DNA from: Actinomadura syzygii
Lineage (GTDB): Bacteria; Actinomycetota; Actinomycetes; Streptosporangiales; Streptosporangiaceae
NCBI RefSeq assembly: GCF_008085905.1
Contig: NZ_VSFF01000009.1
Location: forward strand, 372,001-436,000
DNA: 64,000 nt
Direction: 5' to 3'
The number at the start of each line of letters is the position of its first letter. Position 1 is the stretch's first letter. Shown in pieces: positions 36,754 through 44,777 of the stretch. The notes under the pieces were generated by a model, which saw nothing but the letters and a program-made list of their open reading frames with translations, did no database searches and was not told the DNA's origin. Made by a program: the position numbers and the translations under genes.

Positions 36754-37620
36754 ATGTCCACACGCCGCACGAGGAGCAGCACGAGCCCAACGCTGATCGC
36801 ATTCGGGAGACGCTTCCGGCGCTTCCGCGACGCGAAGGGCTGGACTCAGGAGGGCCTTGCCCTGCGCGCCCACGGCGGCGCGGGCGTGAAGCCCCAATAC
36901 ATCGGAGCGATCGAGAACGGCCGCGCCAGATGCACTGAGAAGTTCGCAGCCGAGATGGACGAAGTGTTGGAGGCCGGGGGCGAGTTGCTCGCCCTGTGGC
37001 ACGACCTGGCGATGGACGCGACGTTCCCAGCCTGGTTCGACTGGGTCGCGGTAGAAGGGGATGCGGTCGTCCTCGCGTCCTACAGCCTGTCCGTGGTCCA
37101 TGGACTGCTCCAGGTGCCCGCCTATGCCGAAGCGATCCTCCATGGCGACAAGGACGCGGTGACGGCCCGAATGTCCCGGCAGGCGATCTTCACCCGCTCG
37201 GACCCGCCTCCGCCGGATGCCACGTTCCTGCTGGATACGCAGACACTCGACCGCCCTGTCGGAACTCCAGACGTCATGGTCGAGCAGCTCGAACATCTCG
37301 CCATGAAGATCGAGGAGGGAATGCAGATCCAGATCGTTTCCTCAGAGGGGACGCATCTGGGTAACACTCATCCTTTTACGATCGCCACACTCGAAGACAT
37401 GCAGCAGGTGGCCTACGTCGAGACGCTGGCACGCGGGTTCACGATGGCCGAGCCGACCGACCTAGTAGCCTTCGGCAGAGCACTACGGCAGGTTCAAGGG
37501 CTTGCGCTCCCGGTGGCGCAGTCGTTGGACGAAATCCGCGGAAAGGCGACGACGTGGAAACAGGCAAGATCGTCTGGCGAAAGGCCAGCCGCTCGACCTC
37601 GACCGGAGGCGAGTGCGTAG
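36754..37620 (+). CDS. XRE-family regulator with Scr1/DUF5753-type domain
   Basis: A 288-residue protein. Residues 15-75 are a Cro/CI-type helix-turn-helix (FGRRFRRFRDAKGWTQEGLALRA to YIGAIENGRARC). The remainder matches DUF5753, the Scr1 ligand- or partner-binding domain (VHGLLQVPAYAEAIL, RMSRQAIFTRSDPP). Relatives such as WhiJ act in development together with small DUF397 proteins. ATG 36754 follows GGGAGAG. The last 67 bases overlap the first DUF397 gene, so the two are coupled. Confidence 0.88.
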   Translation: MSTRRTRSSTSPTLIAFGRRFRRFRDAKGWTQEGLALRAHGGAGVKPQYIGAIENGRARCTEKFAAEMDEVLEAGGELLALWHDLAMDATFPAWFDWVAVEGDAVVLASYSLSVVHGLLQVPAYAEAILHGDKDAVTARMSRQAIFTRSDPPPPDATFLLDTQTLDRPVGTPDVMVEQLEHLAMKIEEGMQIQIVSSEGTHLGNTHPFTIATLEDMQQVAYVETLARGFTMAEPTDLVAFGRALRQVQGLALPVAQSLDEIRGKATTWKQARSSGERPAARPRPEASA

Positions 37621-37739
37621 AACTGACCGCACTCTCCAACGGACTGACCGCCATTAGGGACTCCAAAAACCCCGACGGCCCCAAACTACTCCTAGCACGC
37701 ACCGAATTCGCAGCCCTTATGACGGCCCTCAAGCGCTAG
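37554..37739 (+). CDS. DUF397 protein 1
   Basis: A 61-residue protein with the DUF397 pattern IVWRKASRSTSTGGECVELT and IRDSKNPDGPKLLLARTEFAALM. Partners of this type are encoded beside DUF5753-type XRE regulators and are thought to antagonise or modulate them. GTG 37554 follows GGAAAGG and lies inside the end of the XRE gene. Confidence 0.88.
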   Translation: METGKIVWRKASRSTSTGGECVELTALSNGLTAIRDSKNPDGPKLLLARTEFAALMTALKR

Positions 37740-37820
37740 TACGCCCGTCAAGAGGCCGACCGCTCAACCTCCCGATTGGCGTTACCCGTCAACCGCTCGG
37801 CTGACCTCATAGGTGGAAAA

Positions 37821-38003
37821 GTGGACGTTAACGATCTTGTCTGGCGCAAGTCGTCCCGTAGTGCCTCCAACGGCGGCGAGTGTGGCGAACTGGCATCGGC
37901 CCCCGGAGTCGTCGCCGTCCGCGACAGCAAGAACCCGGACGGCCCCACGCTGACCATGGGTCGAGACGAATTCGCAGCCTTGCTGGCAGCCCTCACGCAC
38001 TGA
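37821..38003 (+). CDS. DUF397 protein 2
   Basis: A 60-residue second copy: LVWRKSSRSASNGGECGELAS and VRDSKNPDGPTLTMGRDEFAALL. The usual CVE triplet reads CGE here, so the copy may have diverged in function. GTG 37821 is preceded by AGGTGG at a spacing of 5; upstream in-frame starts would add 15 uncharacteristic residues. It lies 81 bases after the first copy and probably shares its transcript. Confidence 0.85.
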   Translation: MDVNDLVWRKSSRSASNGGECGELASAPGVVAVRDSKNPDGPTLTMGRDEFAALLAALTH

Positions 38004-38259
38004 TCTCCCACCAACAAAAACCCAGCTCCCCTGCTGCTCACGATGGAACCGTGGCGCCGGCTCCGTCGTGATCAGCGGCAGTGGCGTTCGTTGCGGGACC
38101 GCACAGGAATGCATGGTGGCGGGTTCGGTGTATCGCGGGTGTATTGGAAAACGCATACGCCGGTGTAACGGGCTCTCGTCTTCGGTGTTGGCACGGGCCA
38201 CAGGGTCCGTGCCGGGGCGTGCCTCGGTTTCGGGACGTGATCGCGAGAAGGGCGAGAGC

Positions 38260-39594
38260 GTGGTTGGTGACCGAGGATGGGATCGGCGTTCGGTGCTCCG
38301 GGGTGCCGCCGTGGTGGCCGGGGCCGCCGCGACCGGGCCGCTGCTGGGCGGGACGGGCACCGCGCGAGCCGAAGGCGGTGACGCGGACGCGCTGTTCAGG
38401 GCCGGGGAGTTCGAGCAGGCCGGTCGCGCCTACGAAGAGATATTGAAGACAGACCCCAAGAATGTGCATGCGGCACGTCAGCGCGGTTACGTGGGGCTGC
38501 TGAGCAATAGGTTCCCCGAGGCTGAGAAATATCTCTCGATAGCCCTCGGATCGGCGCCCGACGACAAGGACGCCCACCTGCTTCTGGCCGACTGCTACAC
38601 CCGGCAGGACAAGCTCTCCCTCGCCGCGCCGCACTGGCAGGCGGGCGGTGAGGACGTCACCGCCAAATGGTTCGCGGCGGTGAAGGGGAAGCCGTATCAG
38701 GTCCAGGGCGACGTCGGGCGGCTGCCGTGGTCGGAAATGGATCCCTTTCCGATCCTGGAGGCATCGGTCAACGGTGGGCCGCCGAAGCGGTTCACGTTCT
38801 ACACCCGCGTCCCGTGGCTGGGGCTCTCCGCGAAAGTGGCCAAGGAGGCCGGGCTGAGCGCGGTCGCCAGCCAGAAGATCGAGTACGCGGGCCACACCCT
38901 CTGGATGTACTTCGGGGTGCTCGACTCCTTCAAGCTGGGCGGCATCGAACTGCGCAACTTCCCTGTGCAGTGGTCGGAGTCGGACGAGGAGGCACCCGGT
39001 CAGAGCAACGACGGCCTTATCGGCACGTGGATCCTGTACCACTTCCTGACCACCGTCGACTACGCGGGGCGGGCGCTGATCCTGCGTCGCCGGACGCCGG
39101 AAGCCGCCAGGAGGGCGCGTGCCGACGCCGCGCGGGCGGGGGCCAAGCCTCTGCCGCTGTGGTTGGCGCGTGAGCATCTGCTCCACAGCCGGGGCAGTGT
39201 CGCCGACTCCGGGTCCCGGGTGATCGCTCTGGATCTCGGTGGAACCGGTGAGCAGGTCGCGGGCATCTCCGCGGAAACGGCCGAACGACTGCGGATCCGC
39301 ACCGACTACGACCGTCCGCTGGAGGCTTTCGCCGGGGGCCAGCCGGTGGTCAGCTATCCGTGCTACCCGAAGGAGGTCCGCCTCGGCGACGCCGTCGCGA
39401 GGCACGCCTACTGCTACACGGACAAGGGCGGCGGGGCAGGCGGCTTCCGGCTCGCGGACGCGCAGAACGCCGCGCCCGGCGACTACGGGTTCGACGTCCT
39501 GGCCCACTTCGCGCACAGCTTCTACAAGCCGTTCAACATCACCCTCGACTTCACCGACATGAACGTCTACGTCGCCCGCGGCAAAGCCACCTGA
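38260..39594 (+). CDS. Tat-exported TPR protein with aspartyl-protease-like lobes
   Basis: A 444-residue protein. A twin-arginine signal (DRRSVLRGAAVVAG) lies at the N-terminus. TPR-like repeats follow (ADALFRAGEFEQAGRAYEEIL, FPEAEKYLSIALGSAPDDKDAHLLLADC, about residues 40-120), then two beta-rich lobes recalling retropepsin/pepsin folds (RFTFYTRVPWLGLSAKVAKEAGL and RVIALDLGGTGEQVAGISAETAERL). Neither lobe keeps a clear D-T/S-G catalytic triad, so it is probably not an active protease. GTG 38260 is chosen because the Tat motif then falls near the N-terminus; a longer upstream reading exists. A large hairpin follows. Confidence 0.65.
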   Translation: MVGDRGWDRRSVLRGAAVVAGAAATGPLLGGTGTARAEGGDADALFRAGEFEQAGRAYEEILKTDPKNVHAARQRGYVGLLSNRFPEAEKYLSIALGSAPDDKDAHLLLADCYTRQDKLSLAAPHWQAGGEDVTAKWFAAVKGKPYQVQGDVGRLPWSEMDPFPILEASVNGGPPKRFTFYTRVPWLGLSAKVAKEAGLSAVASQKIEYAGHTLWMYFGVLDSFKLGGIELRNFPVQWSESDEEAPGQSNDGLIGTWILYHFLTTVDYAGRALILRRRTPEAARRARADAARAGAKPLPLWLAREHLLHSRGSVADSGSRVIALDLGGTGEQVAGISAETAERLRIRTDYDRPLEAFAGGQPVVSYPCYPKEVRLGDAVARHAYCYTDKGGGAGGFRLADAQNAAPGDYGFDVLAHFAHSFYKPFNITLDFTDMNVYVARGKAT

Positions 39595-39612
39595 TCACTG
39601 GAAAGGGCGTCA

Positions 39613-39660
39613 ACCGAGCGCGGGGAAGGGCGATCCCAAATGCCCTACTCCGCGCTCGGT
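39613..39660 (+). terminator. Two-level hairpin terminator
   Basis: ACCGAGCGCGG (39613-39623) pairs with CCGCGCTCGGT (39650-39660), and inside it AGGGC (39627-39631) pairs with GCCCT (39642-39646). It follows the Tat/TPR gene by 18 bases. The remaining 245 bases before the next gene hold a CATAAT box near 39820 that could be a -10 element, and nothing else I can support. Confidence 0.65.
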
Positions 39661-39905
39661 GCCGTGAAGGGAGCGTCCACGGCACGGCAGTCGCCGCACG
39701 TGGATGATCAGCTCTGAGGGCTGGCGTCGGCGCGCGGCACGTCCCGACGTCATGGGCGCCCCGGCGGGCGCGTCATCGTGTGGTGTTTCGTTTACGCTTC
39801 TGCGGTGCCTCTCTGTGCGACATAATCGGAGCGATCGGGCCATTCGTCGTTACCGTTCGCGGTACGGCGAATTCGGTTCGTGTTCCGTCGTTGTCAGGGG
39901 GCCTC

Positions 39906-40784
39906 ATGGAGCATGCGTCGCCGACCCCGGAGGGCGCGACCACGCCCGAGCATTTCGTCGAGGAAATGCGGTTGTTGAAGGCATGGTCCGGCCAGTCCTA
40001 CCGCACGCTCGCGAAACGCGCGAGTGACCTGGGGAAAAGCCTTCCGCACAGCACGATCGCCACGGTGCTCAACCAGTCGTGCCTGCCGCGCGAGGATTTC
40101 GTCGCCGTGTTCGCCGAGGCGTGCGGGTGCGACGGAGAAGGGGTCGCCGTCTGGGTCGGGGAGCGGCGGCGGCTCGCGGTCGAGTCCGCTCGCCGGTCGG
40201 AGGGCCCGGTCGAGCCGGAGCTGACGCGGGCGGCGCGGGAGGACCACGATGCCCTGACCGCGTCCGAGCCGGAGCTCACCGAGCCCACGGAGCCGATCTT
40301 CACACCGGCTCCCCGGATACCGCCAGTACCCGCGGCTGGTCGGACGGTTTCGCGGCGCGGGAGTGTTCGGCGGCACTCCGCCGTCACCGTGCTGCTGATG
40401 GCCTTGTCGGCCGCGGTCACGGCGGTCGTTCTCATGAACGCCGGGGGCCCGGACGGCGAGAGCGCCGCGCCTCCCAAGACGTCCCCGTCGCCGGGCGTTT
40501 CGGCGCCGTCCGGCTCGACGCCTCCGGCCACGCGCTCGGAGCCGACCCGAAGGGCGTCCGGGACCAAGCCGACCGATGCCTCCGACCCGAAACCCACCTC
40601 CCGTCCCGTCGACCGGTCCGGCGCGGCGCCGCGCAAGCCCCCGCCGGGCGAGACACCCGCTCAGGAGCTTCCCGAGCCGTATTCGCCGGTTACACCGTCC
40701 GCCGGTTCCGGACCCGGCACGAATGGCGCCCAGGCCGGCTGGAAGAACTGCGAATACGAGAGCCCGATCGTGCCCTGCCATTGA
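39906..40784 (+). CDS. Membrane-anchored helix-turn-helix protein with Pro-rich outer tail
   Basis: A 292-residue protein. Residues 10-75 form an XRE-like helix-turn-helix (FVEEMRLLKAWSGQSYRTLAKRA, HSTIATVLNQSCLPREDFVAVF). A linker rich in Glu and Pro leads to one membrane helix near residue 165-185 (AVTVLLMALSAAVTAVVLM), then a Pro/Ser/Thr-rich extracellular region ending in a Cys-pair tail (NCEYESPIVPC). ATG 39906 follows GGGGG. Such proteins are common and uncharacterised in actinomycetes; they could sense envelope signals with a cytoplasmic DNA- or protein-binding head. Confidence 0.7.
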   Translation: MEHASPTPEGATTPEHFVEEMRLLKAWSGQSYRTLAKRASDLGKSLPHSTIATVLNQSCLPREDFVAVFAEACGCDGEGVAVWVGERRRLAVESARRSEGPVEPELTRAAREDHDALTASEPELTEPTEPIFTPAPRIPPVPAAGRTVSRRGSVRRHSAVTVLLMALSAAVTAVVLMNAGGPDGESAAPPKTSPSPGVSAPSGSTPPATRSEPTRRASGTKPTDASDPKPTSRPVDRSGAAPRKPPPGETPAQELPEPYSPVTPSAGSGPGTNGAQAGWKNCEYESPIVPCH

Positions 40785-40807
40785 CGGTGACGGCCGCCGC
40801 AGACCGG

Positions 40808-40906
40808 GAGTGCGACCAAGATCGCGGCGGTATCGGCGCCGTCGCTGTCGATCCAGGGTGAGCAGGTCTTGGTCTTCGGGCTCCAGGACGCCGCCCCCCA
40901 CGTCTG
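40808..40906 (-). pseudogene. Degenerate fragment of the secreted protein encoded at 34685-35119
   Basis: Read leftward, this stretch encodes a peptide containing WGAASWSPKTKTCSPWIDSDG, which aligns with WEAEYWGPKNRTCSPWVRSNG of the intact gene, and the DNA is similar too. A TAA at 40916-40918 precedes it in frame; there is no start codon, signal peptide or matching N-terminal half. The homologous part fades into the end of the membrane HTH gene on the other strand. It is best explained as a decayed, truncated duplicate. Confidence 0.65.
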
Positions 40907-40997
40907 CTCATGAGGTTAACCCGGCTCTATGTTGAGAAAGGCCCGCGGCCGGAAGGCACGGAGCGAATCTCGTCCAGCCGTCGGCGAGAAGGACGAC

Positions 40998-41027
40998 CCG
41001 GCCCCGTACGGGTTCGTACGGGGCCGG
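40998..41027 (-). terminator. Hairpin terminator of the DUF6745 operon
   Basis: CCGGCCCCGTAC (40998-41009) pairs over 12 bases with GTACGGGGCCGG (41016-41027) around GGGTTC. It lies about 50 bases past the DUF6745 stop codon. Confidence 0.7.
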
Positions 41028-41079
41028 TCAGCGCAGGTCACGAACGGTGCCCAGAACGCTCTCGAACGACTGGCCGGGA

Positions 41080-42282
41080 TCAGGTTCGGCGGGTCGTCTC
41101 GTGGTACTGGTCGGACGTCAGGCCGATCTGCCAGGCGGCGGCCTGGATCGGGTCGCGGATCCAGCCGGGCACCAGTTCGCCGAACTCGCGGCGAGTGCCG
41201 TCACGTTCCAGCGTTCCGTTGGTCATCAGCAGCAGGTGCAGGTGGTCGTCGTACAGCTCCTCGACGCACCAGAGGCTGAGGACCTGGCCGGGGTTGCCCG
41301 GGTCCGGGGCCTCGCGGCCGACCCGCGGCCAGCCCGACTCGGTGACGACCCGGCGCCACCCGGCGCGGCCCGCCAGGATCTCCACGGCGCAGCGGCGCTG
41401 CTCGGAGTTGCGCAGCGACACGGCGCGGGCGATCGGGACGTCGTCCTCGACGATCTCGCGCGGCACGAGGACGCCGTGCCAGGCCCACAGGCACCAGCCG
41501 TCCGGGTACCGCACGGCCGGTCCGCTCGGATGGTGGAGCCTCCCTTCGGTGTCGTGGTGCAGTTCGGTCGGACGTTCGGTGAGGATCACGCTGTTCCGCA
41601 TCGGCCACCACTCCCCCGCCGACCGTCCGACCTGGAGCAGGCCGCGGCCGTGGCGGTCCGGCTCCCAGACGCCGCACCGTTCGAGGTAGGCGAGCTGGGC
41701 GAGCTGCCGCAGCATCCGCGGGCGGTGGGCGCCCAGTCGGGGCAGGGCGCCCACCTCGGGGAGCCGCTCCGCGTCCTGCCAGGTCGCGGCGACCTGGTCG
41801 ACAGCCGAGCCGACTGGCTCGTCGAGCCCCGGCTCGACCGCGGCGGCCACCTCTCGGCCGAGCCGGGACAGCGGCCCGCTCCAGCGCGGGTCGCGTTCCA
41901 GGGCGTCGAGGTCGGACGGCAGCGGGTCCAGCATGATCAGGTCGGTTTCCGGGTCGTCCTCCGGCACCCGGCCGACGACGGCGTCGGCGGACGCCTCCGG
42001 CAGCGTCCGCCACGCCCGCCGGGTGACGAGCGCGCGGCGGCCCGCGCGGATGTCGGCGCCGATGCTGCCCGCCATCGGCGAGCCCAGCCAGATCACGTGC
42101 TCCGGCGGCCGCCGGCCGGCGCCGAGGTAGACGTCCCGGACGCCCGCCTCGGCCGCCGCCCGGTCGGCCGGGCCCGTGGCGAGGCCGTGCGCGACCCATT
42201 CGTCCCGCACCGCCGACAGCAGGGCCTGCTGCTCCGCGGTCGGCGGCGGGACGTGGCCGTGTGCGGGGCGCAGGTCGACCAT
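41080..42282 (-). CDS. DUF6745-like protein, function unknown
   Basis: A 400-residue soluble protein. The N-terminal helical region (TAEQQALLSAVRDEWVAHGL) is followed by conserved blocks VIWLGSPMAGSIGADIRAG, GRLHHPSGPAVRYPDGWCLWAWHGVLVP and VLSLWCVEELYDDHLHLLLMTNG. I believe it belongs to DUF6745, which has no known function; no enzymatic motif is obvious. ATG 42282 lies two bases after the stop of the upstream gene, so the pair forms an operon ended by a 12-bp hairpin. Confidence 0.7.
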   Translation of the reverse strand: MVDLRPAHGHVPPPTAEQQALLSAVRDEWVAHGLATGPADRAAAEAGVRDVYLGAGRRPPEHVIWLGSPMAGSIGADIRAGRRALVTRRAWRTLPEASADAVVGRVPEDDPETDLIMLDPLPSDLDALERDPRWSGPLSRLGREVAAAVEPGLDEPVGSAVDQVAATWQDAERLPEVGALPRLGAHRPRMLRQLAQLAYLERCGVWEPDRHGRGLLQVGRSAGEWWPMRNSVILTERPTELHHDTEGRLHHPSGPAVRYPDGWCLWAWHGVLVPREIVEDDVPIARAVSLRNSEQRRCAVEILAGRAGWRRVVTESGWPRVGREAPDPGNPGQVLSLWCVEELYDDHLHLLLMTNGTLERDGTRREFGELVPGWIRDPIQAAAWQIGLTSDQYHETTRRT

Positions 42283-42284
42283 GA

Positions 42285-42830
42285 TCAGTCCGCGACGAAA
42301 CGGACGGACGCGAACTGCTCACGCTCCGCCTGCTCGCGCGCCTCCTGCTCACGAGCCGCCTGGTCGCGAACGGCCTGCTTGCGGGCCAGCTTGCGCGCCT
42401 GCTCCCGCTTGCGCCGGGTCTCGGGAGTGAACACGCGCGGCGCCATCTCGCGCTTGCGGCGCAGCACGTACAGGCCGGGAGCGATTCCGGTGTTTCCGTG
42501 CTCCGGGTGGTCGAGCCACGCGGTCGCGCCTTCGCCGACCTCCAGCGACCCGAGGGTGATGTCGTCCGCCGCGCCGTCGTGGACGTCGTACCGGACGTCG
42601 CCCGAGGCGAGCAGAAGGTGCGTGTGCCCGCCCGCCTCGCCGCGGACCACGGCGACACCGGCCGCCGGGACCTGCGCCGTGGGACGCCCGAGACCGTCCG
42701 CCGCCATCGCGGCGGGAATCACGGAAACGTCGCCCTGGTGCTGGAGTCCGGCGATCGTGGGAATGTCGAGTTCGGCGGCCAGATGAGCCAGGTCGGCGCC
42801 ATTCGACCGCACGTTGCTGAGAAGTTTCAC
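42285..42830 (-). CDS. Hypothetical partner of the DUF6745 protein, with charged C-terminal helix
   Basis: A 181-residue protein. A compact beta-type N-terminal domain of about 110 residues (QGDVSVIPAAMAADGL, GEAGGHTHLLLASGDVRYDVHDG) is followed by a long Arg/Glu/Ala/Gln-rich segment (RKREQARKLARKQAVRDQAA and beyond) that would form a coiled coil or single helix. GTG 42830 has GGGAGG four bases upstream. The tight spacing to the DUF6745 gene suggests the two proteins act together; the function is unknown. Confidence 0.7.
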   Translation of the reverse strand: MKLLSNVRSNGADLAHLAAELDIPTIAGLQHQGDVSVIPAAMAADGLGRPTAQVPAAGVAVVRGEAGGHTHLLLASGDVRYDVHDGAADDITLGSLEVGEGATAWLDHPEHGNTGIAPGLYVLRRKREMAPRVFTPETRRKREQARKLARKQAVRDQAAREQEAREQAEREQFASVRFVAD

Positions 42831-43091
42831 ATCGCCTCCCGCGAAGTGCTTTCCAAGAAATTTAGCGCCGCCCGCCTCCACGGGAAACTGATTTTCGAGG
42901 CGCCTGACCCGACCGTGGAAAGTGACGAATTCGGGGTGCCGAGGGCAGTGAAAGCGCACGGCGTCGCGGCGTCGCGGCGTCCGCGCGGCGGAGGCGGGGC
43001 CGGTTGTGGACAGGCGGTCTGACCGGCCTGGTCGGAGTTGAGGTGATCTTGGGTATTGATCATGAAATGTCGGGATGCTTACCGTGCGGGC

Positions 43092-44315
43092 ATGATGATC
43101 AAGAGGAGGACTCTGCTCAAGGGCATGGCGGCGGCTCCGGCCGTGTTCGCGCTCGGGAGCGCGTTGGACGGGGCGGGGGCGCTCGCCGGGCCGTCCCCCC
43201 GGACGTCCCTGCTCGACGTCACCTACCCGCCTAAGGACAACTTCGGGCTCGTCTTCATGGAGAAGCCCTTGGACCGCGACATCAAGTGGGCCGACCTGGT
43301 CAAGGCGCTCAAGCGGACGCTCCCGAGCCGCAGCGTCGACCAGGTCCTCGACTCCGCCAACCGGCACGGCACGGACGGGGGGCTCCCGGACACCCCGCCC
43401 CGCGCCGACCACTGGTTCTGGCAGGACGGCGACCGCAACGACGACAACTGGATCCCGCAGGGCCTGACGACCAGCGCCGACTACCACCAGGACGGCAAGT
43501 ACAACGGACGGGAGGTCCAGCTCGCGTCCTGGTACAGCAAGCACGCGACGAACAAGGGCGTGCGGGTCAGCTTCGTCGACATGACGGACCCGTCCAAGCC
43601 CGCTTACCGGCACGTCCTGCTGGTAGAGCCGACTGGCAGTGTGCTCACGCCCGACTTCAAGGCCATCAAGATCCACGCCGGCGGCATCATGTGGTACGGC
43701 GACCTGCTGTACGTCGCGGACACCTACAACGGCCTGCGGGTGTTCGACATGAAGGATCTGCTGGCGGTCACGTCCAACGGCGACCAGGACAAGATCGGAC
43801 GGCAGCCCGACGGAACGTACCAAGCGCACAACTACGCCTTCGTCCTGCCGCAGTCGTCCTCGTACAACTCGATCGTGCACAACCAGCCGGAAGTGCAGTA
43901 CTCCTGGATCTCTCTCGACCGGACGTCGACCCCCGACAGCATCGTCATCGGCGAATTCATGGAGACGGCGGACAGGGCGAGCCGCCTGTTCAAGTGGGAC
44001 ATCGACGCCACGACCCGCAAGCTCAAGGAGACCTCGGGCGTGGCAGAGCCGTCGTTCGCGGCGGTGGTCGACATCGATCGGATGCAGGGCGGGACGTGCA
44101 TCAAGGGCAAGTTCTACCTGGTGCGCAGCAATTCCAACAACGCGGCCGGGGACCTGCTCACCTGGAAGCCGGGGAGCTACGTCCAGTACCCGATCACGTT
44201 GCCTCCCTATCCGGAGGACGTCTCCTACGACGTCAACAAGGACTGGCTCTGGTGCCACACCGAGACGAATGACGCGCGGCAGGTGTTCGCGCTGAAGGTG
44301 TCCCAGATCCCGTAG
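43092..44315 (+). CDS. Tat-exported beta-propeller-like protein, function unknown
   Basis: A 407-residue protein with a twin-arginine-type signal (MMIKRRTLLKGMAAAPAVFA, cleavage near GALAG). The mature part has propeller-like blocks (IPQGLTTSADY, VQLASWYSKHATNKGVRVSFVDM, KIHAGGIMWYGDLLYVADTYNGLRVFDM). It may be a secreted calcium- or ligand-binding propeller; no catalytic residues are assigned. ATG 43092 starts the Tat signal; an upstream in-frame ATG would bury it. The 260-base divergent gap to the DUF6745 pair holds no other gene. Confidence 0.7.
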   Translation: MMIKRRTLLKGMAAAPAVFALGSALDGAGALAGPSPRTSLLDVTYPPKDNFGLVFMEKPLDRDIKWADLVKALKRTLPSRSVDQVLDSANRHGTDGGLPDTPPRADHWFWQDGDRNDDNWIPQGLTTSADYHQDGKYNGREVQLASWYSKHATNKGVRVSFVDMTDPSKPAYRHVLLVEPTGSVLTPDFKAIKIHAGGIMWYGDLLYVADTYNGLRVFDMKDLLAVTSNGDQDKIGRQPDGTYQAHNYAFVLPQSSSYNSIVHNQPEVQYSWISLDRTSTPDSIVIGEFMETADRASRLFKWDIDATTRKLKETSGVAEPSFAAVVDIDRMQGGTCIKGKFYLVRSNSNNAAGDLLTWKPGSYVQYPITLPPYPEDVSYDVNKDWLWCHTETNDARQVFALKVSQIP

Positions 44316-44322
44316 AACCCGG

Positions 44323-44355
44323 GGTCGCCCCCGCGCGCCCACGCGGGGGCGACCC
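44323..44355 (+). terminator. Hairpin terminator after the Tat propeller gene
   Basis: GGGTCGCCCCCGCG (44323-44336) pairs over 14 bases with CGCGGGGGCGACCC (44342-44355) around a 5-base loop, 8 bases after the stop codon. Confidence 0.75.
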
Positions 44356-44420
44356 ATGCACCGATGAGTTCCGGCGTCCCGGACGGTCTCCACCCGTGAG
44401 CCACGAGGAAGGGACGCGAA

Positions 44421-44705
44421 ATGACGAAGCAGCACGCGCTCGACAAGAAGTTCACAGCGACCTTGCGGAAGAGCCCCGCCAAAGGCGGCTGGACCTATGT
44501 GATCTGGCCCGAGTCGGCGGAGTTCTTCCAGACGCGGGGCCTCGTCAAGGTCAAGGGGACGATCGACGGCCATCCGTTCCAGGGTTCGTTCATGGCGCTC
44601 GGCGACGGCAACCACAAACTGGCCGTGAAGGCGGAGCTCCGCCGGGTCCTCGGCAAGGACGAGGGCGACGACATCACCGTTCACCTGACAGAACGCCTGG
44701 GGTAG
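44421..44705 (+). CDS. DUF1905-domain protein
   Basis: A 94-residue single-domain protein with the DUF1905 pattern: FTATLRKSPAKGGWTYVIWP, then GLVKVKGTIDGHPFQGSFMALGDGNHKLAVKAELRR. Members are small beta-barrel proteins of unknown function, sometimes fused to YdeI/OmpD-like domains. ATG 44421 follows GAGGAAGGGA. It ends 2 bases before the tandem repeat and dyad that precede the HEAT/MerR genes. Confidence 0.82.
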   Translation: MTKQHALDKKFTATLRKSPAKGGWTYVIWPESAEFFQTRGLVKVKGTIDGHPFQGSFMALGDGNHKLAVKAELRRVLGKDEGDDITVHLTERLG

Positions 44706-44706
44706 G

Positions 44707-44738
44707 ACCGCTTGACCTTGACACCGCTTGACCTTGAC
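44707..44738 (+). repeat. Tandem 16-base duplication before the HEAT/MerR operon
   Basis: ACCGCTTGACCTTGAC occurs twice in direct succession (44707-44722 and 44723-44738). Each copy carries TTGACC and CCTTGAC, so the left half of the MerR-like dyad and a -35-like element are both duplicated. Confidence 0.8.
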
Positions 44739-44750
44739 ACGGTGGCAAGG
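44732..44750 (+). promoter_or_regulatory. MerR-type dyad operator
   Basis: CCTTGACACGGTGGCAAGG is palindromic at 16 of 19 positions and has the CCTTG/CAAGG arms of MerR-family operators, which lie between the -35 and -10 boxes. TTGACC at 44729-44734 could serve as the -35. It stands 28 bases before the HEAT gene start, and the second gene of the unit encodes a MerR protein, so autoregulation is likely. Confidence 0.7.
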
Positions 44751-44777
44751 ACTTCACTGTGCCGAGGAGGTGGTCCG

